A stretch of 64,000 nucleotides of DNA from contig NZ_CP108442.1 of the NCBI RefSeq assembly GCF_041435355.1, forward strand, positions 3,224,001-3,288,000, given 5' to 3'. This stretch comes from Streptomyces sp. NBC_01276. GTDB taxonomy: Bacteria; Actinomycetota; Actinomycetes; Streptomycetales; Streptomycetaceae. This document shows, one piece after another, positions 44,538 to 53,701 of this stretch (positions within the stretch are counted from its first letter, which is position 1; every line of letters begins with the position of its first letter). The translations under genes and the position numbers were made by a program. The notes below the pieces were generated by a model. That model had not been told where the DNA came from. It saw nothing but the letters and a program-made list of their open reading frames with translations, and searched no databases.

Positions 44538-45433
44538 TCGACGGGACGCAGGGCGCGCTCGGAGCGCAGCGCGGCCCAAGCGGCCACGGCGGCCAGGGCC
44601 GCGCCCCCGGCGAGGGCGAGGCCCCCGGTCAGGCGTGCCGGATCGGGCGGGGCCTGGTTCCACAGGTACAGCTGGTACTGGGCCTCGGCGGGCAGGTTCA
44701 GCAGGTCCGCGATCCAGCGGTGCGGCAGGAACGGCGCCGTCGGCAGCAGGACGAGCGGCGCGGTCACCAGCAGGGGCCCCACTCCGAGCGCGATGGTCCC
44801 GATGACGCTGCGCATCAGGGCCGCCGCGCATCCGGCCAGGGAGACGAAGAGGAGCTGGACGAGGAGGGCGCCGGCGATCGCGCCCACGGCCTGGCCCCAG
44901 GTCGCGGACTCGACGGGCACGGGCGGCGGGGCATGGACGGGCACGGCTGCGAACCCCGGCGCCACCACGCGGGGCCGCACCGGCCACAGCCTGGCGAGGG
45001 CCGAGGTCGCCAGCCACAGCAGCACGCCGGTGACGATCTGCGCGGCGAGCGAGAGAGCGAGCGCGGCGCCGACCTTGCGGGCCCACAGCACGCCGACGCG
45101 GTTCTCGAACAGGCGCAGGGCGCTCCAGGTACCGCCCTCCAGGGTCTGGCCGAGGCTGGTGGCCACGACCACGCCCGTGAGGACGAGCCCGAGCAGGGTC
45201 GCGAACTGCCAGGCCGCCGCCCGCAGCGCGGCCGGGAGCGAGGTCAGGGCCGAGACCGAGGGGTCGACCACGCCGTACGAGGCCCCGGCGATCCACAGCC
45301 GGGCGGCCAGCGCCAGGACCACCACCATCGCGGCGGCGGTCGCCCCCCACACGGGAGCGGTCCACAGGGTCCGCAGCTCGCCGGCCCAGGCGGTCCCCTC
45401 CCCGCGGGCCGGCCGGCGCCGGGTACCGGCCAT
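44534..45433 (-). CDS. ABC-2-type transporter permease, second
   Basis: A 299-residue membrane protein with about six hydrophobic segments (WGATAAAMVVVLALAARLW, LLGLVLTGVVVATSLGQ, VTGVLLWLATSALARLW and three later). The segment QTLEGGTWSALRLFENR after helix 2 resembles the coupling region of ABC-2 exporters. ATG 45433 overlaps the stop of the first permease gene. It is the third gene of an ATPase-permease-permease unit. The substrate is unknown. Confidence 0.78.
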   Translation of the reverse strand: MAGTRRRPARGEGTAWAGELRTLWTAPVWGATAAAMVVVLALAARLWIAGASYGVVDPSVSALTSLPAALRAAAWQFATLLGLVLTGVVVATSLGQTLEGGTWSALRLFENRVGVLWARKVGAALALSLAAQIVTGVLLWLATSALARLWPVRPRVVAPGFAAVPVHAPPPVPVESATWGQAVGAIAGALLVQLLFVSLAGCAAALMRSVIGTIALGVGPLLVTAPLVLLPTAPFLPHRWIADLLNLPAEAQYQLYLWNQAPPDPARLTGGLALAGGAALAAVAAWAALRSERALRPVD

Positions 45434-46386
45434 CAGGCGCGGTCCCGCGTCCGGTTGAGACGGTCCAGCCATGCCCAGAGCAGGGCGATGAGGGCCAGGG
45501 TCGGCAGGAGACGGAGCAGGACGGGGGCGGTGGAAGGGTCCGTGGAGATCCAGAAGTGGTCCCAGACCCCATCGACGGCGCCGAAGCCGACGAGGTCCGC
45601 GAGCGCGCCGCCGGGCAGCCAGGCGCCCAGCCCGGGTGCGGCGGAGGTGCGGACCACCAGGACGAGCAGCAGCATCCCGGCGAGGAAGGTTCGCATCGGC
45701 TGGCGCAGCAGTGCGGCCACGGCGACGGCGACGGCTGCGGCCCCGGCCAGCACGGCGGCCCCGGCCAGTACGCCCAGCCCGGTGTCCGCGAGGACGGATC
45801 CGAGAGCTCCGGACGAGGGCAGCGGGTAGGCGTCACGGCCGTAGAGCAAGCCGAACGCGGCGGTCACCGCGCCGGATACGCAGAGCAGCACGAGGCTCCA
45901 CAGCCAGACGGCCAGGGCCTTGGCGGCGAGCAGCCGGCCGAGACGGGACTCGTAGAGGAGCAGTGGCACGATGCTGCCCCGGCTCCACTCGCCGGCGACG
46001 GAGAAGGCCGCCAGCATGACGAGGAGCGCCAGTCCCGGGATGGACGTCAGCAGCCGTACGGTCCACAGCAGGGCGCCCACGGGGTGCTGAGCCTGCGCGG
46101 CCCGCACTCCTTCGGCGGTGAACCTGTCCTGGATCCGCTCCAGCCCGACGGCCTGCAGGGGCACTTCGGCGAGGCACTTGGCCTTCTGCTCCGGGGTGTT
46201 CTGCGCGGAATCACACGATCGGGGGAGGTAGTCGAGGTTGGCCTGCACCTGCGTGATGTTGTACGAGGCCATGTTCTGGCTCACCCAGGCGCAGTAGAGG
46301 GAGCCGAAGACGAACAGCGTGGCGAGGGTGAGGGCGAGCGGGTGCCGCAGCAGCCGCCGGGTCTCTGCCCGGACGAGGCGGTTCAC
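45433..46386 (-). CDS. ABC-2-type transporter permease, first
   Basis: A 317-residue membrane protein. After one N-terminal helix (LALTLATLFVFGSLYCAWV) comes an extracellular loop of about 80 residues with two cysteines (PRSCDSAQ and AKCLAEV) that could form a disulfide. Five more helices follow. FSVAGEWSRGSIVPLLLYESR is the coupling-helix motif typical of ABC-2 permeases. GTG 46386 overlaps the ATPase stop by four bases. Confidence 0.78.
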   Translation of the reverse strand: MNRLVRAETRRLLRHPLALTLATLFVFGSLYCAWVSQNMASYNITQVQANLDYLPRSCDSAQNTPEQKAKCLAEVPLQAVGLERIQDRFTAEGVRAAQAQHPVGALLWTVRLLTSIPGLALLVMLAAFSVAGEWSRGSIVPLLLYESRLGRLLAAKALAVWLWSLVLLCVSGAVTAAFGLLYGRDAYPLPSSGALGSVLADTGLGVLAGAAVLAGAAAVAVAVAALLRQPMRTFLAGMLLLVLVVRTSAAPGLGAWLPGGALADLVGFGAVDGVWDHFWISTDPSTAPVLLRLLPTLALIALLWAWLDRLNRTRDRA

Positions 46387-47111
46387 TGGCTGCCGCCGTT
46401 TCCGACGAGCCCGAAGAACCAGTCCTCGAAGGCGGCCGGACCGCTTTCCGGGTCGTAGCCGAGCGCGTCGAGAGTGCCGGCGGCGACGACGCGGCCCTGG
46501 GCGAGCATGATCACGCGGTGGCAGATCCGCTGGATCTCGTCGAGCTGGTGGCTGGAGACGAGGACGGCGGCCCCGCGTGCGGCCTCCTCGGCCACGATTC
46601 GCCGCACCATGCGCAGTCCCTCGGGGTCGAGCCCGTTGGTGGGCTCGTCGAGGATCAGCAGATCGGGCTGCTTGAGCAGCGCTGCGGCGATGGCCAGCCG
46701 CTGCCGCATGCCCTGCGAGTACGTCCCGAGGCGGCGGTCGGCGGCGCCGGTCAGGCCGACGCGGTTGAGCGTACGGGCGATCCGCCCGCCGTCGGGAAGC
46801 CCGGCGGTGTCCAGCAGGGTGCGCAGCATGGCGCGTCCGGTGGACCACCGGTGGAAGGCGGGCGCGTCGAGCGCGGCACCGAGCCGGTCGAGCTGCCGCG
46901 GCCTCATGGGCAGGGCGTCCCCGAACAGCCGCACCTCACCGGAATCGGGGGTGGAAAGCCCGGTGATCACCCGCATGAGGGTGGTCTTGCCCGCACCGTT
47001 GAGCCCGAGGAGGCCGACGATTTCGCCGGCCTCCAGGCTGAGATGGACCCCTTCCAGCACGGAGTGCCTGCGGAAGCTCTTGGTCACTTCGTGACAGGAA
47101 AGGATGATCAT
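46383..47111 (-). CDS. ABC exporter ATP-binding protein
   Basis: A 242-residue ATPase of the CcmA/DrrA-like exporter class. Walker A is LLGLNGAGKTT near residue 34, the signature YSQGMRQRL near residue 130, Walker B LLILDEPTNGLDP and the H-loop VLVSSHQLDEI. It is first in the operon; the two permeases follow with four- and one-base-scale overlaps. Drug, peptide or lantibiotic-immunity export is typical of this arrangement, but nothing here identifies the cargo. No sensor kinase is adjacent. Confidence 0.88.
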   Translation of the reverse strand: MIILSCHEVTKSFRRHSVLEGVHLSLEAGEIVGLLGLNGAGKTTLMRVITGLSTPDSGEVRLFGDALPMRPRQLDRLGAALDAPAFHRWSTGRAMLRTLLDTAGLPDGGRIARTLNRVGLTGAADRRLGTYSQGMRQRLAIAAALLKQPDLLILDEPTNGLDPEGLRMVRRIVAEEAARGAAVLVSSHQLDEIQRICHRVIMLAQGRVVAAGTLDALGYDPESGPAAFEDWFFGLVGNGGSQ

Positions 47112-47141
47112 CGTCTGAGATTACTTGCAGTTGTGGACGAC

Positions 47142-47169
47142 CCGGCTCGGGGACGCCGGACGGAGCCGG
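47142..47169 (-). terminator. Terminator after glutaminase
   Basis: CCGGCTC (47142-47148) pairs with GAGCCGG (47163-47169) five bases beyond the stop of the minus-strand glutaminase gene. The loop is 14 bases with a possible inner pairing. Confidence 0.5.
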
Positions 47170-47173
47170 CGCG

Positions 47174-48100
47174 TCAGAAGACGGACAGGCCCGTCAGGGT
47201 CGTGAAGCGGTCGAGGGCCGCGACGCCCGCGACCGAGTTGCCCTGGGCGTCGAGCCCCGGGCTCCAGACGGCCAGGCTGCAGCGGCCCGGGACGACCGCG
47301 ACGATGCCGCCGCCGACCCCGCTCTTGCCCGGCAGCCCCACCCGGTACGCGAACTCGCCCGCCGCGTCGTACGTCCCGCAGGTCAGCATCACCGCGTTGA
47401 TCTGCTTCGCCTCGCTGCGCGTCAGGAGCCGGGAGCCGTCCGCGCGCAGCCCGTGCCGGGCCAGGAAGCCGCCCGCCAGGGCGAGGTCGGCGCAGCTCAT
47501 CTCGATGGAGCACTGCCAGAAGTAGTGGTCCAGCAGCGCCGGTACGGGGTTGTCGATGTTGCCGTAGGAGGCCATGAAGTGCGCGACGGCCGCGTTGCGG
47601 TCGCCGTGCTCGTGCTCCGAGGCGGCCACCTCCGCGTCGAAGCCGATGTCCGGGTTGCCGCTCTCCTCGCGGAGGAATTCCAGGAGTTCGCTGCTCGCGT
47701 CGCCGGTCAGGGTCTGCAGCCGGTCGGTGACGACGAGCGCCCCCGCGTTGATGAACGGGTTACGGGGGATGCCGTTCTCGTACTCCAGCTGGACAAGGGA
47801 GTTGAACGGGTTGCCGGAGGGCTCCCGGCCCACCCGCTCCCACAGGCTGTCGCCGCCCTCCGCGAGCGCCAGGGCGAGCGCGAAGACCTTGGTGACGGAC
47901 TGGGCGGAGAAGGGGACGCGCCAGTCCCCCGCCCCGAAGACGTTGCCGTCCAGGTCGGCGAGCGCCATCCCGAACTGCCCGGGGTTCACGGACGCCAGTG
48001 CCGGGATGTACTCGGCGGGGGTGCCGCTGCCCACCAGCGGGGCGACGTCGGCCGCGACCCGCTCCAGCAGCGCCGCGTAGTCGAAGGGCCGGGTCTCCAC
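47174..48100 (-). CDS. glsA: Glutaminase A
   Basis: A 308-residue cytoplasmic serine-dependent beta-lactamase-fold glutaminase that converts glutamine to glutamate and ammonia. Catalytic Ser68 and Lys71 lie in FSAQSVTKVF. Other family marks are EPSGNPFNSLVQLEYENG, PRNPFINAGALVV, ECS-equivalent EMSCADLALAGGFLARHG and GLPGKSGVGGGIVAVVPG. Length is usual. GTG 48100 lies six bases after the menG stop, so both may be on one message, an association I cannot explain functionally. Confidence 0.93.
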   Translation of the reverse strand: METRPFDYAALLERVAADVAPLVGSGTPAEYIPALASVNPGQFGMALADLDGNVFGAGDWRVPFSAQSVTKVFALALALAEGGDSLWERVGREPSGNPFNSLVQLEYENGIPRNPFINAGALVVTDRLQTLTGDASSELLEFLREESGNPDIGFDAEVAASEHEHGDRNAAVAHFMASYGNIDNPVPALLDHYFWQCSIEMSCADLALAGGFLARHGLRADGSRLLTRSEAKQINAVMLTCGTYDAAGEFAYRVGLPGKSGVGGGIVAVVPGRCSLAVWSPGLDAQGNSVAGVAALDRFTTLTGLSVF

Positions 48101-48106
48101 CGTGCG

Positions 48107-48799
48107 CTACTCCTTGACCCCGCGGTGCAGCGCCACGATGCCGCCGCTCAGGTTGCGCCACGCGACCCGGCCCCAGCCGGCCTTCTGCAGCAGGGCGGCC
48201 AGCGCGGGCTGGTCGGGCCACTCGCGGATGGACTCGGCGAGGTACACGTACGCGTCGGGGTTGGAGGAGACCGCGCGGGCCACCGGCGGCAGCGCCCGCA
48301 TCAGGTACTCGGTGTAGACCGTCCGGAACGGCGCCCAGGTCGGCTGCGAGAACTCGCAGATCACGACCTGTCCGCCCGGCTTGGTCACCCGGTACAGCTC
48401 GCCCAGCGCGGCGTCGGTGTCCTGGACGTTGCGCAGCCCGAAGGAGATCGTCACGGTGTCGAAGACGTCGTCCTTGAACGGCAGCTTCGTCGCGTCGCCC
48501 GCCGTCAGCGGCAGCCACGGGTTGCGCTTCTTGCCCTCGCGCAGCATGCCGAGGGAGAAGTCGCAGGGCACCACGTAGGCGCCGGTCGCGGCGAAGGGCA
48601 GCGAGGAGGTCGCGGTTCCGGCGGCCAGGTCGAGCACCTGCTGGCCGGGGCGGGCGGCGACCGCCTTGGCGACCTCCTTGCGCCACAGCCGGGCCTGCCC
48701 GAGGGAGAGGACGTCGTTGGTGAGGTCGTAGTTGGCCGCCACACCGTCGAACATGGAGGCGACTTCGTGCGGCTGCTTGTCCAGGGAAGCCCTTGTCAC
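48107..48799 (-). CDS. menG: Demethylmenaquinone methyltransferase
   Basis: A 230-residue class I methyltransferase (UbiE/COQ5 family) that puts the 2-methyl group on demethylmenaquinone using S-adenosylmethionine, the last ring step of menaquinone synthesis. Family signatures: [18 protein letters not shown] near residue 17, the SAM-binding [14 protein letters not shown] near residue 57, [14 protein letters not shown], and [13 protein letters not shown]. Actinobacteria make only menaquinone, hence MenG rather than UbiE. GTG 48799; the 156-base gap to the divergent DUF3152 gene holds its promoter. Confidence 0.93.
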   Translation of the reverse strand: MTRASLDKQPHEVASMFDGVAANYDLTNDVLSLGQARLWRKEVAKAVAARPGQQVLDLAAGTATSSLPFAATGAYVVPCDFSLGMLREGKKRNPWLPLTAGDATKLPFKDDVFDTVTISFGLRNVQDTDAALGELYRVTKPGGQVVICEFSQPTWAPFRTVYTEYLMRALPPVARAVSSNPDAYVYLAESIREWPDQPALAALLQKAGWGRVAWRNLSGGIVALHRGVKE

Positions 48800-48955
48800 T
48801 GGCGTTGGCCCCTCGGTGCTCGGTGGATCTGCGGTTCGGCGGGTACGGGCCCATCCTCTCAGGCCCCCGCCCCGCCCGGACGGCTGCCCCGGGTCCGGCG
48901 CGGCCACAGGCCTGCCGGGCACACTGGACGGACATACCGAACAAAGGGTTTCAGG

Positions 48956-49732
48956 ATGCCGACAGGCCAGTCACTCAGCGCGGGACGGATCGAGCGGCGC
49001 AGGCGGCTGCGCCGCACGGTCCTGTGGGCGGCGGCGTTAGCCGCCCTGTCGGTCGCCGCCTACCGGCTCGGGCCGGCGCACGACCGCCCCGCCGACGCAC
49101 GCCCCCCGGCCCGCTCCGACCGGGGGAACGCCGAGGGGAACACCGGCGGCGGCGCCCAGGGGCCCGGCACCTCCCCCTCGGTGGGGTTCACGGCCTCCTC
49201 GGCAGGCGGGAAGGCCCAGGGCAAGGGGCCGGCGCTGCGCTGGCGGGTGGAGGTGGAGAACGGCAGCGGGGTCGACCCGGACGGCGCGGCCCGCGCCGTC
49301 GAGGCGATCCTCGGGGACCGGCGCGGCTGGATACGCGACCCCGCGTACGGCTTCCGGCTGGCCGGCCGCGGGGAACCCGTGGACTTCGTCGTCAAGATCG
49401 CCACCCCCGGTACCACCGACCGGCTGTGCGAGGTGGTCACCCCGGAGCTCGTCGGGGAGACGAACTGCCGGGTCGGCCACACCGTCGTGGTGAACCTCAA
49501 GCGCTGGCAGGAGGGTTCGCCCCAGTTCAGCGGATCCCCGCAGGAGTACCGGGCGCTGATCGTCAACCACGAGGTGGGCCACGAACTCGGCCACGAGCAC
49601 GAGACCTGCCCGCGCCCCGGAGCGCCCGCCCCCGCGATGATGCAGCAGATCAAGGGCCTGCTCGGCTGCACCTCGAACGCCTGGCCCTACTCCGCCGACG
49701 GCACCTACCTGGCCGGCCCCCGCGTCCCCTGA
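48956..49732 (+). CDS. Exported DUF3152 protein with metzincin-like zinc motif and a TTA codon
   Basis: A 258-residue protein. Residues 14-38 are an arginine-rich start plus one hydrophobic anchor or signal ([19 protein letters not shown]). Residues 45-95 are a Gly/Pro/Ala linker. The DUF3152 domain (about 98-258) has [34 protein letters not shown] and then [11 protein letters not shown], which fits the zinc pattern HExxHxxGxxH. A methionine pair (PAMMQQ) 20 residues on is placed like a Met-turn. An extracellular metalloprotease is therefore possible (inference). Codon 28 (49037-49039) is TTA, the rare leucine codon read by the bldA tRNA in Streptomyces. Confidence 0.85.
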   Translation: MPTGQSLSAGRIERRRRLRRTVLWAAALAALSVAAYRLGPAHDRPADARPPARSDRGNAEGNTGGGAQGPGTSPSVGFTASSAGGKAQGKGPALRWRVEVENGSGVDPDGAARAVEAILGDRRGWIRDPAYGFRLAGRGEPVDFVVKIATPGTTDRLCEVVTPELVGETNCRVGHTVVVNLKRWQEGSPQFSGSPQEYRALIVNHEVGHELGHEHETCPRPGAPAPAMMQQIKGLLGCTSNAWPYSADGTYLAGPRVP

Positions 49733-49739
49733 GGACGGA

Positions 49740-50384
49740 TCAGCGGCGGCGGTGCAGCAGCCGGCCCGCGATGACGGTGGCCACGCACGTGCTCGCGCCC
49801 CGCTCGGGCAGCTCCGCCGGCCCGGCGACGGCGAACACCGCGAAACGGGCCGCCGCGCCCTCCCGCAGCTCCCCGTGGAAGGCCTCCTGCGGGGTGCGGA
49901 GCCCCGTGAACGGGTCGAGGGACGGCGCGCCCCCGTACGGCACGGGAGGCACGACGGTGAGGCCCGAGCGGACCACCGCGGTGCGCACCGAGGGGATCGT
50001 GAACCGCCCGGCCACCGCGACGACCCCGCGCGCGAGCAGTTTCTGCGTGCCGCGCCGGGCGCTGTGGCCCCAGCGGGCCTCGGTCATCTCCAGGGCGGCG
50101 AGCGCCTCGGCGCCGGTGATCGGGCCGGCGCCGAGCTCGGTGGTCTCGGAGGGGTCGTCGGGGTAGTACGTCCCCTCCAGCAGGACGTCCGCCCCGCGGG
50201 CCAGCAGCCCCGGGGTGAGCACCCCGGGCCAGCGCCGGACCCGGGCGTGCGGGACGGCCGCGCCGAGCTCCTCGTACGGGCCGACGCGGACGATCCGGTC
50301 GCCCTCGACGAGGACCGCGCCGCCCTCGACGGGTGCGGATCCCGGTCCGGCGACGAGCAGCTCGGCGGTGTGCAGCGTCAGCAT
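49740..50384 (-). CDS. Amidohydrolase-like (imidazolonepropionase-like) protein lacking the metal site
   Basis: A 214-residue protein similar to the first and last parts of amidohydrolase-superfamily enzymes: LTLHTAELLVAGPG and VEGDRIVRVGPYEEL form the small beta domain, and VRRWPGVLTPGLL corresponds to the strand that normally leads into His-x-His. Here LLARGADVLLEG follows instead, so the metal-binding histidines are missing. Full enzymes run to about 400 residues. The gene begins nine bases after mqnC and so shares its transcript; it may be a structural or regulatory partner in futalosine metabolism. That role is inference from linkage. Confidence 0.7.
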   Translation of the reverse strand: MLTLHTAELLVAGPGSAPVEGGAVLVEGDRIVRVGPYEELGAAVPHARVRRWPGVLTPGLLARGADVLLEGTYYPDDPSETTELGAGPITGAEALAALEMTEARWGHSARRGTQKLLARGVVAVAGRFTIPSVRTAVVRSGLTVVPPVPYGGAPSLDPFTGLRTPQEAFHGELREGAAARFAVFAVAGPAELPERGASTCVATVIAGRLLHRRR

Positions 50385-50393
50385 CGGCGGGCG

Positions 50394-51593
50394 TCAGTTC
50401 GTGGAGATGAGCTTCAGCTCGGGGTGCGCGGTGCCGCCCTCGATCGCGGTCGAGGAGATGTGCGAGACGACGCGGTCGTCGACGGGGTCGTTGGCCGGGT
50501 CGTCGTGCACCAGCAGGTGCTCGTACGTCGTCGCGCGCTGCGCGGGGACGCGGCCCGCCTTGCGGATCAGGTCGATGATCTCCTGGCGGTTCGAGCGGTG
50601 CTTGGCACCGGCCGAGGAGACGACGTTCTCCTCCAGCATGATCGAACCGAGGTCGTCGGCGCCGTAGTGCAGCGAGAGCTGGCCCGCCTCCTTGCCGACG
50701 GTCAGCCAGGAGCCCTGGATGTGGGCGATGTTGTCGAGGAAGAGCCGCGCGACCGCGATCATGCGCAGGTACTCGAAGACGGTCGCCTGGGTCCGGCCCT
50801 TGAGGTGGTTGTTCTCGGGCTGGTACGTGTACGGGATGAAGGCGCGGAAGCCGCCCGTGCGGTCCTGCGTGTCCCGGATCATCGCGATGTGCTCGATGCG
50901 CTCGGCGTTGGTCTCGCCGGTGCCCATCAGCATGGTGGAGGTGGACTCCACGCCCAGCCCGTGGGCGAGCTCCATGATCTCCAGCCAGCGCTCGCCGGAC
51001 TCCTTGAGCGGGGCGATCGCCTTGCGCGGCCGCTCCGGCAGCAGTTCGGCGCCGGCGCCCGCGAAGGAGTCGAGTCCGGCGGCGTGGATGCGGCGGATGG
51101 CCTCCTCGGCGCTGACGCCGGAGATGCGGGCCATGTGGTCCACCTCGGACGCGCCGAGGGAGTGGATCACCAGCTGCGGGAACGCCTTCTTGATGGCGGA
51201 GAAGTGCTCCTCGTAGTACTCCACGCCGTAGTCCGGGTGGTGTCCGCCCTGGAACATGACCTGGGTGCCGCCCAGTTCGACGGTCTCCGCGCAGCGGCGC
51301 AGGATGTCGTCGAGGTCGCGGGACCAGCCCTTCTTCGTGTCCTTGGGGGCCGCGTAGAAGGCGCAGAACTTGCACGCCGTGACGCACACGTTCGTGTAGT
51401 TGATGTTGCGCTCGATGATGTACGTCGCGATGTGCTCCGTACCGGCGTAGCGCAGCCGGCGCGCGGCGTCGGCGGCCTGGCCCAGCGCGTGCAGCGGGGC
51501 GTGCCGGTAGAGGTCGAGGGCCTCTTCCTTGGTGATCCGGCCCCCTGCGGCGGCACGGTCGAGGACAGACTGGAGAGCGGCCTGGTCGGTCAC
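50394..51593 (-). CDS. mqnC: Cyclic dehypoxanthinyl futalosine synthase
   Basis: A 399-residue radical SAM enzyme of the futalosine route to menaquinone; it cyclises dehypoxanthine futalosine into the spiro compound precursor of the naphthoquinone ring. The cluster ligands are Cys70, Cys74 and Cys77 (CVTACKFC). Family blocks include GGTQVMFQGGHHPDYG near residue 112, HSLGASEVDHMARISG, GAGAELLPERPRKAIAP and FIPYTYQPENNHLKG. GTG 51593. Along with mqnA this shows that the organism uses futalosine and not the classical Men route; mqnB, D and E are outside the window. Confidence 0.94.
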   Translation of the reverse strand: MTDQAALQSVLDRAAAGGRITKEEALDLYRHAPLHALGQAADAARRLRYAGTEHIATYIIERNINYTNVCVTACKFCAFYAAPKDTKKGWSRDLDDILRRCAETVELGGTQVMFQGGHHPDYGVEYYEEHFSAIKKAFPQLVIHSLGASEVDHMARISGVSAEEAIRRIHAAGLDSFAGAGAELLPERPRKAIAPLKESGERWLEIMELAHGLGVESTSTMLMGTGETNAERIEHIAMIRDTQDRTGGFRAFIPYTYQPENNHLKGRTQATVFEYLRMIAVARLFLDNIAHIQGSWLTVGKEAGQLSLHYGADDLGSIMLEENVVSSAGAKHRSNRQEIIDLIRKAGRVPAQRATTYEHLLVHDDPANDPVDDRVVSHISSTAIEGGTAHPELKLISTN

Positions 51594-51667
51594 CGGTGCG
51601 TCACCTTTCGGCGGTGTGTCAAGGGGTTCGGACCGATCCAGCCTACGCCAGGGGCGGTGCGCGGATG

Positions 51668-53440
51668 TCAGGGGCTACGGGTGAGGTCGCCCTCCGGGTT
51701 CCCGGCCCCCCTGTCGCCCGACCTGTAGTGCAGCGAGCCACCGGGGTTGAGGGTGAAGCGTTCGTCGGCGGAGCCGCCGGAGCAGATGCCGGGGGCGGGG
51801 TTGGGGCCGCCCGCGCTGTTCAGGACCAGGGTGCCGTCGGTGGCGGAGGAGAGCCTCCAGTCGCCGCTGCAGTCGGTGCCGAGGACCGGCAGGACCGACT
51901 TGTCCCGGGCGACGACCTCGCCGATCTTGCCGGCCTTGATGGTGATCTCGAACTCGGTGGTGGCCTTGATGCTGGTGGTGACGCTGCCCTTCCACGTGCC
52001 GATGAACTCCTCGGGCACCTCCTTGCGGCTCCCCTTCGGTGCGGAGGGGGAGGACGAGGGGGCGGAGCCGGCGGGGTCCGGGGCCGAGGTGGCCGGGGGC
52101 TTGGCGGCCGCCGCGTCCCGGGTGTCCCCCTGCCCGGGCAGCAGCCCCGTCCCGTACAGCCCGCCGGACACCGCCACCAGGGCGACGGCCGCGCCGAGCA
52201 CCAGGGTGCAGCTGAAGCGGCGGCCCGCCACGCTGAGGCTCGCCCGGCCGCCGCCGGAACCGGCCGTCCGCTGCCCCGGGACCGTCGCGCCGGGGTGCGG
52301 GGTCGCGCCGCCCGCGCCGCCCGCCGTCTCGGTGGGGACCCCGTACATGCCGCCGTGTGCGCCGAAGGAGCCGTACGGACCCGCCGGAGCGGAGTACGGC
52401 GAGCCCTGCGGGCCCGGTCCCCCGTAGGACGGGTCGGGCGTGCCGAAGCCGACGCCCACGGGCCCCCCGACGGAGGACCCGGTGAACGGCACCGGCCCTG
52501 ACGGGGCCTCCGGGAAGGAGCCGCCCCCGCTCCCGCCCCCGGCGGCGTCGGCGTCGGCGTCCAGGTCCAGCAGGGCCACGGCGGCCCGGCTCGCCTCCTC
52601 CACCAGCGGTCCCGGCAGCCACCCCCGGCCGCCCGGGGCCACGCCCAGGGCCGCCACGAGCGCCTCGGGCGCCGGCCGCTGCTCCGCCGGCTTCGCCAGG
52701 CAGGACGCGATCAGGTCGCGCAGCTCCCCGGCGGGGACCCCGTCCAGCTCCGGCGGCTCGTGGACCACCTTGTAGAGGAGGGTCGCGGAGTTGTCCCCGG
52801 TGAACGGCGCCCGCCCGGTCGCCGCGAAGGCCAGCACCGCGCCCAGCGAGAACACGTCCGAGGCGCCGGTGACGCCCTTGCCCAGGATCTGCTCCGGGGA
52901 CATGTAGCCCGGCGAGCCGATGGAGACGCCGGTGGAGGTCAGCGAGGCGGTGCCGTCCGTGGCCCGGGCGATCCCGAAGTCGATCAGCCGCGGCCCGTCG
53001 AGGGTCAGCATCACGTTCGACGGCTTCACGTCCCGGTGGACGAGGCCCAGCCCGTGCACCGCGACCAGGGCCCGGGCCAGTCCCGCGCCGATGGCCCGTA
53101 CCGACACCTCCGGCAGCGGACCGTGCCCGGCCACCGCCCGGTCCAGCGACGGCCCCGCCACGTACCCGGTCGCCACCCACGGCACGGCCGCGTCCGGATC
53201 GGCGTCCAGCACGGGCGCGGTCCACTCACCGCCCACCCGCCGCGCGGCCTCCACCTCGCGGCGGAACCGGGCGCGGAACTCCTCGTCGGCCGCGAAGTGC
53301 GGGTGCACGATCTTGACGGCGACCGTCCGGCCTCCGGCGCTGCGCCCCAGGTAGACCCGGCCCATCCCGCCGGCACCGAGCCGGCCCAGCAACCGGTACG
53401 CGCCTATGCCCCGGGGCTCTCCGGCTTCGAGCGGCTGCAT
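51668..53440 (-). CDS. Membrane-anchored Ser/Thr protein kinase (PknB type)
   Basis: A 590-residue Hanks-type kinase. The kinase domain (about 14-270) is complete: glycine loop GRLGAGGMGRVY, Lys43 in VAVKIV, catalytic Asp137 in HRDVKPSN, DFG at 154-156 and the activation-end SPGYMSPEQ. A proline/glycine-rich juxtamembrane stretch (about 310-405) precedes one transmembrane helix near residues 409-432 (LVLGAAVALVAVSGGLYG). The outer part has a Ser/Pro linker and a beta-rich domain of about 110 residues (FIGTWKGSVTTSIKATTEF as its opening) with two cysteines, unlike PASTA repeats. ATG 53440 is chosen to begin just before the kinase fold. The signal sensed is unknown. Confidence 0.88.
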   Translation of the reverse strand: MQPLEAGEPRGIGAYRLLGRLGAGGMGRVYLGRSAGGRTVAVKIVHPHFAADEEFRARFRREVEAARRVGGEWTAPVLDADPDAAVPWVATGYVAGPSLDRAVAGHGPLPEVSVRAIGAGLARALVAVHGLGLVHRDVKPSNVMLTLDGPRLIDFGIARATDGTASLTSTGVSIGSPGYMSPEQILGKGVTGASDVFSLGAVLAFAATGRAPFTGDNSATLLYKVVHEPPELDGVPAGELRDLIASCLAKPAEQRPAPEALVAALGVAPGGRGWLPGPLVEEASRAAVALLDLDADADAAGGGSGGGSFPEAPSGPVPFTGSSVGGPVGVGFGTPDPSYGGPGPQGSPYSAPAGPYGSFGAHGGMYGVPTETAGGAGGATPHPGATVPGQRTAGSGGGRASLSVAGRRFSCTLVLGAAVALVAVSGGLYGTGLLPGQGDTRDAAAAKPPATSAPDPAGSAPSSSPSAPKGSRKEVPEEFIGTWKGSVTTSIKATTEFEITIKAGKIGEVVARDKSVLPVLGTDCSGDWRLSSATDGTLVLNSAGGPNPAPGICSGGSADERFTLNPGGSLHYRSGDRGAGNPEGDLTRSP

Positions 53441-53701
53441 CGTGTCCCCGTCCCCCGTCCCCCGTGTGTGTGGTGTCCCTGCATCCCCGGGGAACCGCGT
53501 CGGGTACAGGGCCGCGTTCAAGGCCGCGTCCGGTCGAACCGCCGGCGCCGAGCGCCGCACCCGAGCAGGCTACTCCCCAACTCGATCTCCCCACCCGCGC
53601 CTTCGCCAGACGGTCGTGGCGGCGGACGGCGCCGGTCCGCGGACGGCGCCGCACGGCAAGGGTTCGGGCCCCCGGGGCCTGCGGTCGGACGGGACGGTGC
53701 C

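Noticed and set aside
48107..48799. Calling the methyltransferase UbiE (ubiquinone)
   Set aside because: The futalosine genes in the same window and the actinobacterial setting point to menaquinone only.
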